NCBI GenBank assembly: GCA_900317125.1
Contig: ONFR01000028.1
Location: 1-39,405 of the forward strand
DNA length: 39,405 nucleotides
From: an uncultured Bacteroidales bacterium
GTDB lineage: Bacteria; Bacteroidota; Bacteroidia; Bacteroidales; P3
Direction of reading: 5' to 3'
Shown here: piece by piece, positions 15,449-24,954 of the stretch
Layout: the number at the start of each line of letters is the position of its first letter
Numbering within the stretch: the stretch's first letter is position 1
Notes under the pieces: generated by a model
The model's database searches: none
Told to the model about the DNA's origin: nothing
What the model saw: the letters and a program-made list of their open reading frames with translations, nothing else
Made by a program: the position numbers and the translations under genes

Positions 15449-16684
15449 TTACGTTACGCTCAAAAAATGATTGTATTGCGAGGGATGGCAGCACAGGAAA
15501 GCCGTCTTTCGCGAGCCGACGGAGGTGGCTATTACGAAGAGGTCCCCTCCCTCGGCAAGGCCCAGTTTCCGTTGCAGTGCCACCGCTTCCATGGGGAAGT
15601 TGCGTGTCACCACATGCGCCTTTCCGTTGGGGATGGCTGCAGCGATGGCTTTCCGGTCGAGTTTTATCTCCTGCAAGACGCTGAAGGTGCGTCCACAGAA
15701 TGGATGGACAAGGTGGTCGGAGGTGTAGAGGTGTGTGTTGCGTGCCAGCTTTTCCACCCCCAGCCATTGGCAGATAAGATTGAATGGGCCGCCTTTCATC
15801 AGGGCGGCGTCGGGTTCGTAAAGGTAGCGTCCCACCGTGGAGCAGAAGCATGGCTCTGCAGCACGCTCTTGACTGCAGGTGAAGTCGATGTCGTAATACC
15901 CGCCGGGTTCTTTTGCAATGCAATGTATCACCGTCTCGTCCTCGTGTGGCCCGCACACGAACAGCACCTCCTTGCACTCGCCTTTGATAGAGACGATGTG
16001 TATCTCGGCCACCTCCTGCAGTTGTTGCTGTGCCATGCCGAGGTCTATCATGGGCGAGGCTTTAATTATCAGCCAGCGGCAGCGCGAACGCAGCAGCGGT
16101 ATGTGCTGCAGGATATTGGGCTCGCACGCTTCAAAGGCTGCCACCTTCTGTCCCGATGCGGAGCGTCTGGCGGGGTCTATATATATAACGTCGAAATGGT
16201 GGTGTGTGGCAAGCCATTCCATACTGTCGCCACAGTGGACCGCCAGATTGTCGAGGCCGAGCACATTGCGATTGTGTTCCATCAGCGAGCAGAGGATGGG
16301 GTCTCGTTCCACATAGTCCACGTGGAGCTCCGGCTGGTGGCTGCTCTGCTGTCGCCGGGCAAAAGCGATGCTGTCGATGCCCATGCCCCCTGTCAGGTCG
16401 GCAACGGAAAGGGACGCCATGTCTCCGCACAGCTTGAATATGGTATCGACTTTGTGCTCGGCGGTGGTCTCCGACGAGCTCTGCTCCCGGTTAAGCCGTG
16501 GCGGATAAAGGAACTCGTCGTAGGACTCCAGCGACGGCCATTTCTCGTGGCACATCCGCCGACCCTCTATCTGCTGCACGGCGGCGGCCATATCAATAGA
16601 CGGATACCTCGCGGCCGAGAGCAGCAGGCGCGAGGTATCGTCGTGTAGGTGTTCTTTTACAAAATCAATAAACTCCCTGGTCAT
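15449..16684 (-). CDS. Class I SAM-dependent methyltransferase with THUMP-like C-terminus
   Basis: Probable RNA or small-molecule methyltransferase; the target is unknown. After an N-terminal helical region (1-90) the Rossmann core begins with motif I VADLTGGMGIDSIAFARR (about 93-110), then the acidic motif II YVERDPI, motif III VHCGDSMEWL, and motif IV YIDPARR in the position of the catalytic NPPY-like motif. The C-terminal 80 residues (FSVLQEIKLDRKAIAAAIPN) fit the THUMP-like domain. The start overlaps the nucleotidyltransferase gene upstream by 20 bp, so translation is probably coupled. Last gene of the long minus-strand run that starts near 21841. Confidence 0.85.
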   Translation of the reverse strand: MTREFIDFVKEHLHDDTSRLLLSAARYPSIDMAAAVQQIEGRRMCHEKWPSLESYDEFLYPPRLNREQSSSETTAEHKVDTIFKLCGDMASLSVADLTGGMGIDSIAFARRQQSSHQPELHVDYVERDPILCSLMEHNRNVLGLDNLAVHCGDSMEWLATHHHFDVIYIDPARRSASGQKVAAFEACEPNILQHIPLLRSRCRWLIIKASPMIDLGMAQQQLQEVAEIHIVSIKGECKEVLFVCGPHEDETVIHCIAKEPGGYYDIDFTCSQERAAEPCFCSTVGRYLYEPDAALMKGGPFNLICQWLGVEKLARNTHLYTSDHLVHPFCGRTFSVLQEIKLDRKAIAAAIPNGKAHVVTRNFPMEAVALQRKLGLAEGGDLFVIATSVGSRKTAFLCCHPSQYNHFLSVT

Positions 16685-17555
16685 GCAGTTTCTTCAGCCG
16701 TTCCACAACGATGGGGCGGTCCTCCTTATACGTGACGCCGAACCACTGGGCCGTGGTCTTCAGCACCCGCATGGTGGCATAGCCGCTGTTGATAAACGTG
16801 TTGACGGCATAGGGAATGTAATATTCCGATTTCATCTCGTTGCCGTGCTCGCGCAGGAATGTGACGAAGAGCTTCTCGCTTTCAACAAAATAGTCGGGGG
16901 TGAAACCGAACAGGTTCATCGACACCGTGGCGTCGGCTGGCAGGGGATGCATCGACCCGTCATTGTCTTTGTATTCTATGCCGTTGGCCGTGCGGCCGAT
17001 ACTGGTTCGTTCGGTCATGCCCGCCAGCAGTCCGTTGGCGTCCACTTCGCATACCCCACGACTCACCGTGCCGTGTTCGCTCAGCGTATTCTCCAGGCGG
17101 TAGCCCACCATGCAGTACTGTCCTTTTGTGCCGTCGAGGGTACGCAGGTGGTCGGCCATCACTTGGAAAGCATCGCGGCCGTAGAAATCGTCGGCATTGA
17201 TGATGGCGAAAGGCTCGTGTATCACATCCTTGGCCATCAGGATGGCGTGGTTGGTCCCCCAGGGCTTTTCGCGGCCTTCGGGAACGGAGAATCCCTCGGG
17301 CAGATAGTCCAGCTCTTGGAAGACATACTCCAAGGCTATGCGGTTGCCGAAATGCTCGGCGTTAATTTTCGATTTGAACTCTTGCTCAAAGCTGTGGCGG
17401 ATAACAAATACCACCTTGCCGAATCCGGCGCGGATAGCGTCGTTGATGGAATAGTCCATGATAATCTCCCCGTTGGGGCCTACGCCGTCCATCTGTTTCA
17501 GTCCGCCGTAGCGGCTGCCCATACCGGCTGCAAGAACTAATAATGTTGGTTTCAT
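16665..17555 (-). CDS. Sugar-phosphate nucleotidyltransferase
   Basis: Likely makes an NDP-sugar from NTP and a sugar-1-phosphate. The N-terminal loop is LAAGMGSRYGGLKQMDGVGPN (residues 7-27), a family variant in which the usual lysine-containing loop reads GGLKQMD. A metal-binding aspartate pair is in INADDFYGRDAF (about 118-129). The 296 residues lack an added acyltransferase or beta-helix domain. Substrate is not readable; relatives are often near hexosamine kinase genes, but none is seen here. It follows the acyltransferase gene by 22 bp and overlaps the methyltransferase gene. Confidence 0.85.
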   Translation of the reverse strand: MKPTLLVLAAGMGSRYGGLKQMDGVGPNGEIIMDYSINDAIRAGFGKVVFVIRHSFEQEFKSKINAEHFGNRIALEYVFQELDYLPEGFSVPEGREKPWGTNHAILMAKDVIHEPFAIINADDFYGRDAFQVMADHLRTLDGTKGQYCMVGYRLENTLSEHGTVSRGVCEVDANGLLAGMTERTSIGRTANGIEYKDNDGSMHPLPADATVSMNLFGFTPDYFVESEKLFVTFLREHGNEMKSEYYIPYAVNTFINSGYATMRVLKTTAQWFGVTYKEDRPIVVERLKKLHDQGVY

Positions 17556-17577
17556 AATCTTTATATTATAATGTGTA

Positions 17578-18729
17578 TTATTTCGAATCTGGATTGTTTG
17601 AAGGGGTGGTGTGTGTCTTGTCCCGCTTCACCCCGAACAGGTAGTAGGCCAGGGTAGGGCTGGTCCGGATAAAGTTGCTCAGCAACAGGCAGAATGCTAT
17701 CACCAGCAGCGCAAGGGCTGTGGAGCACGTGGCCTGAAGAACGGTGTTCTCCACCTTGCAGAAGAACGCTCCCGCCATCGTGAGGTTGGGCATAAGGAAA
17801 TAGTGCAGCAGGTAAACGTCGAGGGTCCGCTTCCCGATATATTGCAGACTGCGTCCGATGCGGGTATTCGACGAGAATGCGTGTTCGTAGTGCCTGAAGG
17901 CGGATACAACACTCATAATCCCCAGATAGCGTACCCCCTCCACAAGCAGCTTGCTGGTCAGCTTCCAGACCGAGGAGTTCATCAAGCTGGAGCCTTTGAG
18001 GAAGCTATTCGCAATATACAACCCGAAAAACAGCAGGATTATGCTCCCGATGATGTTGGGGCGTTGGAGGAAGCGGAATATACGCTCCTGGTAGCAGGCA
18101 AAGATATTGCCGAACACAAAGAACTGAAAGTAGAGCATGATGTTGAACAGGCTGAACCATCGTGCCACAGGGAACTGGTAAATGGTGGAGCTTCCTGCCA
18201 GGGATATCAGATACAGCACCACGGCGATGCCTGCCAGCACTATCTGCCGTATCGACATCCGGCAGCGAGCTAGGACGAATGACACGGTGTAGTAGATGAC
18301 AAACATTGCCAGCAATGCAATGGTGAACCAGTAGCCCAGTTTCGAGGGATTGTCGAAGAACATAAAGATACTGTCGCCTGCGGTCTCGTGATAGCGGTGC
18401 GAGAAGACGGTGATGGCAAAAAGCAGCCCGAAAAACAGGGTGGGGATAATCTGTATCCTCATCTTCTTCAGCATCTGGCGGGTGAAGTACTGCCTGTTCC
18501 ACACCTCGCCTGCGCGGAATGCGATAAACCCGCTGATGAAGAAAAACAGCGGCATCATGAACTGCGAGAAGAAATCGTTCACCGTGCTGCGGGGCATCTC
18601 GAAGCCCAAGGTCTCTATATGCGAGAACACCACCAGTATCATGGTGAAGCCGCGCAGTGCGTCAATCCATTCTATTCTTTTCGTTGTGCTCAAGGCCGTA
18701 GCTCCGGATGGGAATAGTGTATTCGACAT
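17578..18729 (-). CDS. Acyltransferase 3 family membrane protein
   Basis: Inner-membrane O-acyltransferase, usually acetylating surface or secreted sugars. The N-terminal signature RIEWIDALRGFTMILVVFSH (residues 18-37) contains the conserved RG pair and the histidine thought to be catalytic. About ten hydrophobic segments follow through residue 370. Its neighbour makes a nucleotide sugar, which fits glycan decoration, but the acceptor cannot be inferred. Begins 30 bp after tadA. Confidence 0.87.
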   Translation of the reverse strand: MSNTLFPSGATALSTTKRIEWIDALRGFTMILVVFSHIETLGFEMPRSTVNDFFSQFMMPLFFFISGFIAFRAGEVWNRQYFTRQMLKKMRIQIIPTLFFGLLFAITVFSHRYHETAGDSIFMFFDNPSKLGYWFTIALLAMFVIYYTVSFVLARCRMSIRQIVLAGIAVVLYLISLAGSSTIYQFPVARWFSLFNIMLYFQFFVFGNIFACYQERIFRFLQRPNIIGSIILLFFGLYIANSFLKGSSLMNSSVWKLTSKLLVEGVRYLGIMSVVSAFRHYEHAFSSNTRIGRSLQYIGKRTLDVYLLHYFLMPNLTMAGAFFCKVENTVLQATCSTALALLVIAFCLLLSNFIRTSPTLAYYLFGVKRDKTHTTPSNNPDSK

Positions 18730-18759
18730 GGTCTTTGTGTTGGTGGGTAGTGGGGTGTT

Positions 18760-19209
18760 CTATTGTCGTTTCTTCATGAAGAATTCTTTCAGCAGGGCCT
18801 CGCATTCCTCCTTCATCACACCGCCCTGCACGGTGGTCTTGGGGTGCAGCATCCCGCGCCCGAGGCGTTCAAAGCCGCGTTTAGGGTCCGAAGCGCCATA
18901 CACGATGCGTCCTATCTGTGTCCACCCTGCAGCTCCTGCGCACATCACGCAGGGCTCGAGGGTGACATACAGCGTGCATTCGGTCAGATATTTTGCATCA
19001 AGCATATTGGTGGCGGCCGTAAAGGCAAGCATCTCGGCATGGGCGGTCACATCGTGCAGCCGCTCGGTGTTGTTGTGGGCTCGGGCGATGATTCGCTCAT
19101 CGCTCACGATGACTGCCCCCACGGGTATTTCGTCCTCGTCGGCTGCGGCACGGGCCTCACGCAACGCCTGCTGCATGTAGTATTCGTCGGGATTGTCGAA
19201 GAGGCTCAT
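18760..19209 (-). CDS. tadA: tRNA-specific adenosine deaminase
   Basis: Converts adenosine 34 to inosine in tRNA-Arg(ACG). Zinc and proton-shuttle residues are in AHAEMLAF (H57, E59) and PCVMCAGA (C87, C90). The 149 residues and EIPVGAVIV near the N-terminus are typical. DPKRGFERLGRGML resembles the TadA loop after the second zinc site. The start overlaps the stop of the LolA-like gene by 4 bp (ATGA arrangement). A second deaminase of the same fold, the guanine deaminase at 38614-39117, is clearly distinct (PCPMC and a different C-terminus). Confidence 0.93.
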   Translation of the reverse strand: MSLFDNPDEYYMQQALREARAAADEDEIPVGAVIVSDERIIARAHNNTERLHDVTAHAEMLAFTAATNMLDAKYLTECTLYVTLEPCVMCAGAAGWTQIGRIVYGASDPKRGFERLGRGMLHPKTTVQGGVMKEECEALLKEFFMKKRQ

Positions 19210-19994
19210 GGGGTGTATACGTTTTCGGTAAAATAGGAGTTGTTGCTGGGAAGCAGCTCAAACTGGTGATGGATAATGAACAGTTGGTTATCCACTTGGT
19301 ATGATTCCATTGTCGGCAGCAGGCAGCCATGGAACGGTGTGAACTCATGCCAGGCACGCCAGTCGACCAACTTGGCATTTGCCGCCGGCTCCTCATTGCC
19401 GTAGATATGGTTCTCTTCCGTCACCAGAAACAGCAGTCCGGTCTCGCTCTCGAAGAAATAGTTTCTGTCGTATACCGAGGGTGAGGTGACAAACACACGC
19501 CACACGGGGTGGTCGTTGTAGGTATATTTCCCCTGATAGTAGACTTCCGACCCTTTGCTGCGCCATTGATACAGTGCCCCGCGGATATCCAGCGATATAG
19601 TGAGGTCAGAGTACGATAGCTGCGACATATTGCGCCATTGGCGGTAGGTGTCCGAGAAGCGGCGGAAGATTTTCTTCCCGTCGGAGTAGTATGCATCCTT
19701 CAGCCTCCCCTTCTGCCACATCTCTATGCGGTTCATGCCTTTGTTGCCATACCAGCGTTGTATGGTGATGGTGTCTTCGCTGTGCGAACGCTCCACCACA
19801 CTCGATTTCACATGCAGCACACTGTCGGTCAGCAGATGGTCGAAGTTGATTAGAGCAAGGTAGTTGTTGATGATGGAGGCCGCGACGGCGGTGTCCCCTT
19901 CCAGGGGGTCGGTGCTGTTGATGCGTACAGGCTCCTGCGCCTGCAGTGTCCCCAGCGCCACGATGGCAAGAATGGCTACGACAATTCTTTTCAT
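19206..19994 (-). CDS. Exported LolA-like protein
   Basis: Unknown function; periplasmic or outer-membrane associated. A signal peptide, MKRIVVAILAIVALGTLQAQ, is followed by INNYLALINF and alternating short strands (RIEMWQKGRLKDAYYSDGKK, ISLDIRGALYQW, VWRVFVTSP) that resemble the LolA/LppX half-barrel of outer-membrane lipoprotein carriers. The end, FTPFHGCLLPTMESYQVDN then HHQFELLPSNNSYFTEN, fits the same fold. 262 residues. It sits between the DUF4292 lipoprotein (12 bp upstream), itself predicted to share this fold, and tadA, which it overlaps by 4 bp. The fold assignment is by pattern only. Confidence 0.6.
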   Translation of the reverse strand: MKRIVVAILAIVALGTLQAQEPVRINSTDPLEGDTAVAASIINNYLALINFDHLLTDSVLHVKSSVVERSHSEDTITIQRWYGNKGMNRIEMWQKGRLKDAYYSDGKKIFRRFSDTYRQWRNMSQLSYSDLTISLDIRGALYQWRSKGSEVYYQGKYTYNDHPVWRVFVTSPSVYDRNYFFESETGLLFLVTEENHIYGNEEPAANAKLVDWRAWHEFTPFHGCLLPTMESYQVDNQLFIIHHQFELLPSNNSYFTENVYTP

Positions 19995-20006
19995 ATTACT
20001 GGTTAT

Positions 20007-20531
20007 TTATAAAGGATTAATAGTCGAGGGTATCGCAAGCGGGAATGTCAGCTTCTCCACCTCTTTCCAAGGCTCGAGCGTGAAGGTGGCCTCCACCCCG
20101 AACTGGTTGGCGATGGCAGACAGCTGTGCGGCTCCGTCGTCGGCGGTAATCATCTTCTGCAGCTCGGCAAAACTGGTGTTGAGGCCGAACCGCTTCTGCA
20201 TGTCGCTGTATGTCCCGCGGAAACAACGCCCCATCACCTTGGCGTAAATCACTGCCGAGTCAGGCGTAAAGCGGGCTCTCCCCAGCTCTATAATCTTCGA
20301 GGCGCTGAGCCAAATAATGCTGTCCGGCTGCATCCGCAGCTGTCCGGTGGCCTGTAGCCCCTGGGCCGAGCAGGTGAAGTTGGAGGTATAGTATTTGGGC
20401 GTATACGCCGTTGCTGGCGGCTGGTCCTCGTTGGCCGTCGTCGTGCCCGCGGCATCCCGTTGGCTGCGGCATCCCGCCGCCAGCAGCGTCGCCAAGGCCA
20501 ACACTGCGAATATCGTTCTTCTTATCGACAT
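20007..20531 (-). CDS. DUF4292 lipoprotein, short form
   Basis: Predicted outer-membrane lipoprotein with a lipobox at LLAAGC (C21). The segment FTCSAQGLQATGQLRMQPDSIIWLSASKIIELGRARFTPDSAVIY matches the start of the LolA-like DUF4292 family (a -MRxDSxIWxS- strand, then -xARxxxTPDS-). At 174 residues it is clearly shorter than the usual 240-270, ending in AIPSTINPL where family members carry further strands. It may be a truncated or naturally short version. It overlaps the preceding TPR gene by 10 bp. Confidence 0.7.
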   Translation of the reverse strand: MSIRRTIFAVLALATLLAAGCRSQRDAAGTTTANEDQPPATAYTPKYYTSNFTCSAQGLQATGQLRMQPDSIIWLSASKIIELGRARFTPDSAVIYAKVMGRCFRGTYSDMQKRFGLNTSFAELQKMITADDGAAQLSAIANQFGVEATFTLEPWKEVEKLTFPLAIPSTINPL

Positions 20532-21841
20532 TTCTGTTCTATTGTTTGTTTCAGGTTCTTCACGGTTGTCTCATTGGGGGCAATCATCAGGCACCGCTCA
20601 ATATAGAAACGGGCCTTCTCGCATTCGCCGCGCTGCATGTAGCCCTCTGCCAGGATTAGGTAGGGCCGCAGGTGCAGGGGGAACAGCTCCGACGCGGTGA
20701 GGGCATGCGCCATCATCTCCTCTTCCTGTCCGGCCTGCCCTTCGCATATCAGCAGGGCCTCCCACACGCTGTACTGGCTCTTGTCCACCGACAGATGTGA
20801 CCTGAACTGCTCTGCCGCCTCGGCAAAACGCCCCTGCGCCGCCAGCATCTGCCCATACATCACTTCGTATCCGTCATGCTCCGTGCATCTGCCAGCAAGG
20901 CTGTCGGCCAGCAGGAAACATTTGCGGCCATAGGCGTTGAAGAAAGGCTCGTTCCGCATAAACTCGGTGATGAACACCATACAGTCGCGGCAGCTCACTT
21001 CGGGGTTCCATACCCCGAGGCGCAGATGGCGGTAGGTCTCTCCCAGGTTCCCCATTGCCAGGTGGCACGACGCCAGCGCCACATGGATGTTCTCGTCTTC
21101 CGGATTCGTCTCCAATATATAATTGTAATATTGCAGCGCCTTGCTGTAGTTCTTCTCGTTCATGAAGCTCTCGGCCAGTATGGCGCTGTAGCGCGGCTCC
21201 GAAGGCACCGCCGCCGCCAGCTTCTCAAGCTCCTTCCGTGCCTTGTCCGGTTTGTCGATGGCATTCCATAGCTTCTGCTTCTGCAGCGACACGGTCTCGG
21301 TGATTCCGAAACGCTTCTCCAAGCGGTCAAGCACCTCGATGCTCGACGGCACATTGTTGTTAAGCAGATATGCGTTCGACAGGTTGTAGTAGAATTCCGT
21401 CTCGTCGGGATACCGCTTCACCAGCTCCTCCCAGGTCGCCGTCAGGTTCTTGCCGTCGCGCATCTGCTCGTATATCCTCGCCAGCTGGATGCGGTACCAT
21501 CGGTTGTCCCCATCCTGGCGGCAGGCAATGCGTGTATGGTACAATGCGCTGTCCATCCATCCCGAAGCCAGATACAGCCTTCCCAGCCCATAGTGTGCCG
21601 GCGCATAGCCCGGGCTCCGCTTCAGCAGCGCCCTGTAGCCCTCGGCGGCCTCCTCCTGCTTGCCCACTAGCATCTGCGCCGTGGCGTCAATCAGGGCCGA
21701 ATCGTTGCGCAACTCCTCGGCGGTCACCTCCAGTATCGGTGCACGGCGGTAGCGGTTGTCCGCCACGGCACCCTTTTTGCTCCCTCCGCACGAGGCCAGC
21801 AGCGTCGCCGTCAGCAATAACGCAATAGAGTGCTTTCTCAT
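20522..21841 (-). CDS. TPR-repeat lipoprotein
   Basis: Probable outer-membrane or periplasmic scaffold. The lipobox LLASC ends at C18 after MRKHSIALLLTAT; I start at the ATG at 21841, since the frame's earlier ATG (21865) would put nine extra residues before the signal. Tetratricopeptide repeats fill residues 60-430 (AEGYRALLKRSPGYAPAHYG, ALQYYNYILETNPEDENIHV, CEKARFYIERCLMIAPNE). 439 residues. It heads a minus-strand run reaching 15449. No TAnnTTTG box is seen on this strand upstream. Confidence 0.82.
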   Translation of the reverse strand: MRKHSIALLLTATLLASCGGSKKGAVADNRYRRAPILEVTAEELRNDSALIDATAQMLVGKQEEAAEGYRALLKRSPGYAPAHYGLGRLYLASGWMDSALYHTRIACRQDGDNRWYRIQLARIYEQMRDGKNLTATWEELVKRYPDETEFYYNLSNAYLLNNNVPSSIEVLDRLEKRFGITETVSLQKQKLWNAIDKPDKARKELEKLAAAVPSEPRYSAILAESFMNEKNYSKALQYYNYILETNPEDENIHVALASCHLAMGNLGETYRHLRLGVWNPEVSCRDCMVFITEFMRNEPFFNAYGRKCFLLADSLAGRCTEHDGYEVMYGQMLAAQGRFAEAAEQFRSHLSVDKSQYSVWEALLICEGQAGQEEEMMAHALTASELFPLHLRPYLILAEGYMQRGECEKARFYIERCLMIAPNETTVKNLKQTIEQKCR

Positions 21842-22150
21842 TATATTGGTATATATCTTTGTCATCGCTCTCCTAAAACTGACTTTTCCTCTTTTTATTG
21901 TGTCGGCAGGCTAAATATTCTCCCATTCCCCCGCAACGACCACAACGCGCCATTCCCTCCCTTTTCCCGCAAAAGGGTGAAAAATCATTAAAAAACAAAA
22001 AAAAACTTTCCATGTCAAAAAAATGCTATATATTTGCATTGAAAAAATAAGCACCCGAAACCCCTCTAAGCAATAGCTTAATCTGTTGCCGATGAGGGAT
22101 GTAAGACATGTAAATAGAAAATTTATTATTCATCAAAATCTCAAACAACA
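21842..22150. other. Divergent intergenic region
   Basis: 309 bp between the minus-strand TPR gene and the plus-strand T9SS gene. Apart from the promoter box at 22029-22037, A/T-rich tracts and a small AAGC/GCTT hairpin near 22070 in the leader, nothing recognisable is present. Confidence 0.5.
22029..22037 (+). promoter_or_regulatory. -7 box for the large T9SS cargo gene
   Basis: TATATTTGC, full consensus. TTTC near 22007-22010 lies at the right distance for a -33 element. The leader would be about 110 nt. Confidence 0.6.
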
Positions 22151-24727
22151 ATGAAAAAAACATTAATGGTTCTAACTTTTGCCCTGTGCGCATCGCTCAC
22201 TTTCGCACAGATGGCAACCCCGAATCATCGGGGCCAACAAGTTAAGGCTGCTAACAATGCTGCCATGATCGAGAACACCTTCAACAGCTCCATCTTCACC
22301 AAGGATGCTGGAGATACCCTGAAGGCTGTCGACTTCCATGCCGCCAATGTGAATTACACTGCTGGTGTTATCACTAGTGGTGCTGATGCACACTCGATGA
22401 ACTACCCCTTCGCCACTTGGCGTCGTATCACCGGTCTCACCGATGCAGACCTCACTCCCCTTGCCGACGTCTATCCCAGTTTGGTTTCGGCTTTTGGAGG
22501 CAACGAGGGCGTTGCTGGTTTCTGCGATTATATGCGTACCAGCGTCATGAACCAATCCACCACTGGTGACAACGGTTTCGTGATGCTCGTCCCCTACGAG
22601 CAGAACACTCCCAACTCCGGTACTATCAATGCTTTCATCAAAATCGATAGCATTAATACCACCACTGCTCCCACCGTCGATGTGAGATTCTATCAGCACT
22701 ATCGTAAGTACTACGATGAATGCTACATCGACTACTCCACCAACGGTACCTCCTGGTCTTCCGTCGAAATCAATGTCGATGGTGTCGATGTCACTGTCAA
22801 CACCACTGTCCGTGGCTTCTTCACCTACTCACTGCCCGTCGCTACTGCCGGTCAGCCCAACCTCAGCATCCGCATCCGTTGGTTCATGCCCGATGAGCAC
22901 AGAGGCAATGCTTACGGCTATTGGTGGATAATCGACGATATCGCCGTCCTTGCCGGCCCCGCCGACCGTATGCGTCAGTTCGACGGCTACTATGTCGAAG
23001 GTAACTATGGCCTGGTTCCCCAGGGCATGAAGATCAACCCCGCTTGGTACACCCTCGTTGAGAACAACGGTGCCAACGTCCGCAACAACGTCACCGCTTC
23101 CCTCAACCACCTCAATGCCGCTCAGGACACCGAGACTCCTATTGTTGAATACAACAACCAGAGCATCCCCGTCTCCGCTACCAAAGGTATCATCGTCGAC
23201 AAACACGGTTGGATTTATGCCGACTCTATGGAATATCGCGGTTGGTATGGCTACGGTGCCATCCCTCACGGTACCGGTTCTGACCTGCCCACCAGCACCG
23301 TTGGCGACAACTACATATTCGCCAAGGTCGAGAGCGGCGATGTCAACCTCACCTACGACACCATGTACTACAATGTCACCCCCCAGACCGACGGTTACTA
23401 TCGTTGGGGTCACGACAATGGCGTGCTGACTTACTACCCCACCAACCATTGGCTCTATGGCTTCGTTTACAGTGGCGGCGGCTGGTATATCACCGAGGAT
23501 GCTGAAGACGTTCAGTACTACAAAGCCGGTTACATGATCAACACCCGTTACACCACCGACGATGTTATCCCCGAAGGTTGGGTTATCCGTGGTGTCGAGC
23601 TCGTTGCTTCTCCCGTCCGCAATTTCTACAACACTGGTTCCAGAATCTCCGCCGTCCTTTGGACCGACGAATACGATGGTGGTAGTGTAAGTTTCAACAC
23701 CGTCATCACCGGTGCCAACCCCAAAGAAATCACTGCTGCTGATGTTAACGACAGCACCATCATTGGCCGTAACTCCAATGGCTATCGCGAACTTGGCCAG
23801 TACAACACCGTCATCATCCCCTTCCCCGAGCAGCCCGCTCTCACCCCCAACACCTCCTATCGTGTAGGTTACAGCATTGAGGAAGACAGCTACTTCGCAG
23901 TTGCTCGCGAGGCCACCGGTACCTACCGTGTTGCTTCCCCCACTCGTCCCGACACTTACGACACCATCATCCGCTTCGCCAGCAACGAGGCTACCGCCAA
24001 ATATGCTCACTACTACTATCCCAACCAGTATCAGAGCTACTTCTACGATCCTTCTTACGGTGGACAGGGCCGTGCTTCCGGCTTCGCTTACTACTCCGAT
24101 AACAATCCTATGATTCGTCTCCTTGTTGGTCCTGCCCAGGCAGTCAACCGCGTCAACATCAATGTTGAGTGCGAAGAGACCGACTACGGTTCGGTTGTCT
24201 ATGCCGGTAACGAAGTGTGCGGTACCACCCTCACTCCCGCCGAAGGTTCCTCTGTTGTTCTCTCCGGTGTAGGTAGCAGCGGTTGCGGTGTCATGCATCT
24301 CTTTATCGATGGTGAAGAGGTCTTCCCCTATGACGAGGAGACCGAGGAAGGCGATCCCCACCTCACCATGTCCTACGATCAGGAAGAGAACAGCTACACT
24401 TGGCAGTATCAGTTTGTCAACCTCCATGCCGACCACACTGTCCACTTTGTCTTCGGCGAACTCGTCAGCATCGATCCCGTTGCCAGCAACGTGACCATGA
24501 AGCTCCAGCCCAATCCTGCCACCTCTCAGGTCAGCCTGAACATCGAAGGTGTCAACGGTATGGTTAACTGCTCCATCATCGACATGAGCGGCCGTGTTGT
24601 TTACAACCAGAGCATCAATGCCGAGAATGCCAACGTCATCAACCTCAACAGCCTTGCCAAGGGTGCATACTTCGTCCGTATCACCAACGACCAGTTCAGC
24701 AAGGTCGAGAAGCTGATTGTCCGCTAA
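22151..24727 (+). CDS. Large secreted T9SS cargo protein
   Basis: Exported surface protein of unknown target. The signal peptide MKKTLMVLTFALCASLTFAQ is followed by a jelly-roll/choice-of-anchor-like region (about 110-280; FYQHYRKYYDECYIDYSTNG, then WWIIDDIAV), where surface adhesins and peptidases of this phylum carry carbohydrate- or protein-binding modules. A Tyr- and Asn-rich middle part (300-660) has no family I recognise. The last 80 residues are a type A T9SS sorting domain (MKLQPNPATSQVSLNIEG, then IIDMSGRVVYNQ, GAYFVRI and KLIVR), removed during surface attachment. No catalytic motif is evident. Third codon positions favour C and T strongly, which suggests high expression. Own promoter and a strong terminator flank it, so it is a single-gene unit. 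Confidence 0.85.
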   Translation: MKKTLMVLTFALCASLTFAQMATPNHRGQQVKAANNAAMIENTFNSSIFTKDAGDTLKAVDFHAANVNYTAGVITSGADAHSMNYPFATWRRITGLTDADLTPLADVYPSLVSAFGGNEGVAGFCDYMRTSVMNQSTTGDNGFVMLVPYEQNTPNSGTINAFIKIDSINTTTAPTVDVRFYQHYRKYYDECYIDYSTNGTSWSSVEINVDGVDVTVNTTVRGFFTYSLPVATAGQPNLSIRIRWFMPDEHRGNAYGYWWIIDDIAVLAGPADRMRQFDGYYVEGNYGLVPQGMKINPAWYTLVENNGANVRNNVTASLNHLNAAQDTETPIVEYNNQSIPVSATKGIIVDKHGWIYADSMEYRGWYGYGAIPHGTGSDLPTSTVGDNYIFAKVESGDVNLTYDTMYYNVTPQTDGYYRWGHDNGVLTYYPTNHWLYGFVYSGGGWYITEDAEDVQYYKAGYMINTRYTTDDVIPEGWVIRGVELVASPVRNFYNTGSRISAVLWTDEYDGGSVSFNTVITGANPKEITAADVNDSTIIGRNSNGYRELGQYNTVIIPFPEQPALTPNTSYRVGYSIEEDSYFAVAREATGTYRVASPTRPDTYDTIIRFASNEATAKYAHYYYPNQYQSYFYDPSYGGQGRASGFAYYSDNNPMIRLLVGPAQAVNRVNINVECEETDYGSVVYAGNEVCGTTLTPAEGSSVVLSGVGSSGCGVMHLFIDGEEVFPYDEETEEGDPHLTMSYDQEENSYTWQYQFVNLHADHTVHFVFGELVSIDPVASNVTMKLQPNPATSQVSLNIEGVNGMVNCSIIDMSGRVVYNQSINAENANVINLNSLAKGAYFVRITNDQFSKVEKLIVR

Positions 24728-24758
24728 CTCTCTGCGCTTAAGCGCTAATCATCTATAG

Positions 24759-24790
24759 AGCGGGGCACCTTCGGTGCCCCGCTTTTTTTT
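24759..24790 (+). terminator. Strong intrinsic terminator of the T9SS cargo gene
   Basis: AGCGGGGCACC (24759-24769) and GGTGCCCCGCT (24773-24783) form a perfect 11-bp stem with a TTC loop, followed by seven more T residues. Confidence 0.92.
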
Positions 24791-24876
24791 GTCCGTCGCA
24801 AACTTTATAGCACTAAGTCCCTTCAACATGGCATCCTTTAACTATTGTTATCCTATCGTTATCCGTTGCCATATCC

Positions 24877-24909
24877 TGTAACGATGCGGCAACGATGCTG
24901 TAACGATGC
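24877..24909 (+). repeat. Three tandem 11-bp units
   Basis: TGTAACGATGC, GGCAACGATGC and TGTAACGATGC follow each other without gaps. Related ATCGTTATCC words lie just upstream on the other strand sense (24850-24870). Confidence 0.7.
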
Positions 24910-24954
24910 TATATTGAACGGCCCTGGTGGGGTTCTAAGTTGACAGGATAATAA

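Noticed and set aside
24877..24909. DnaA-box or replication-origin cluster in the ACGATGC tandem units
   Set aside because: The units do not match the TTATCCACA DnaA box, and no dnaA or other origin-linked gene is near.
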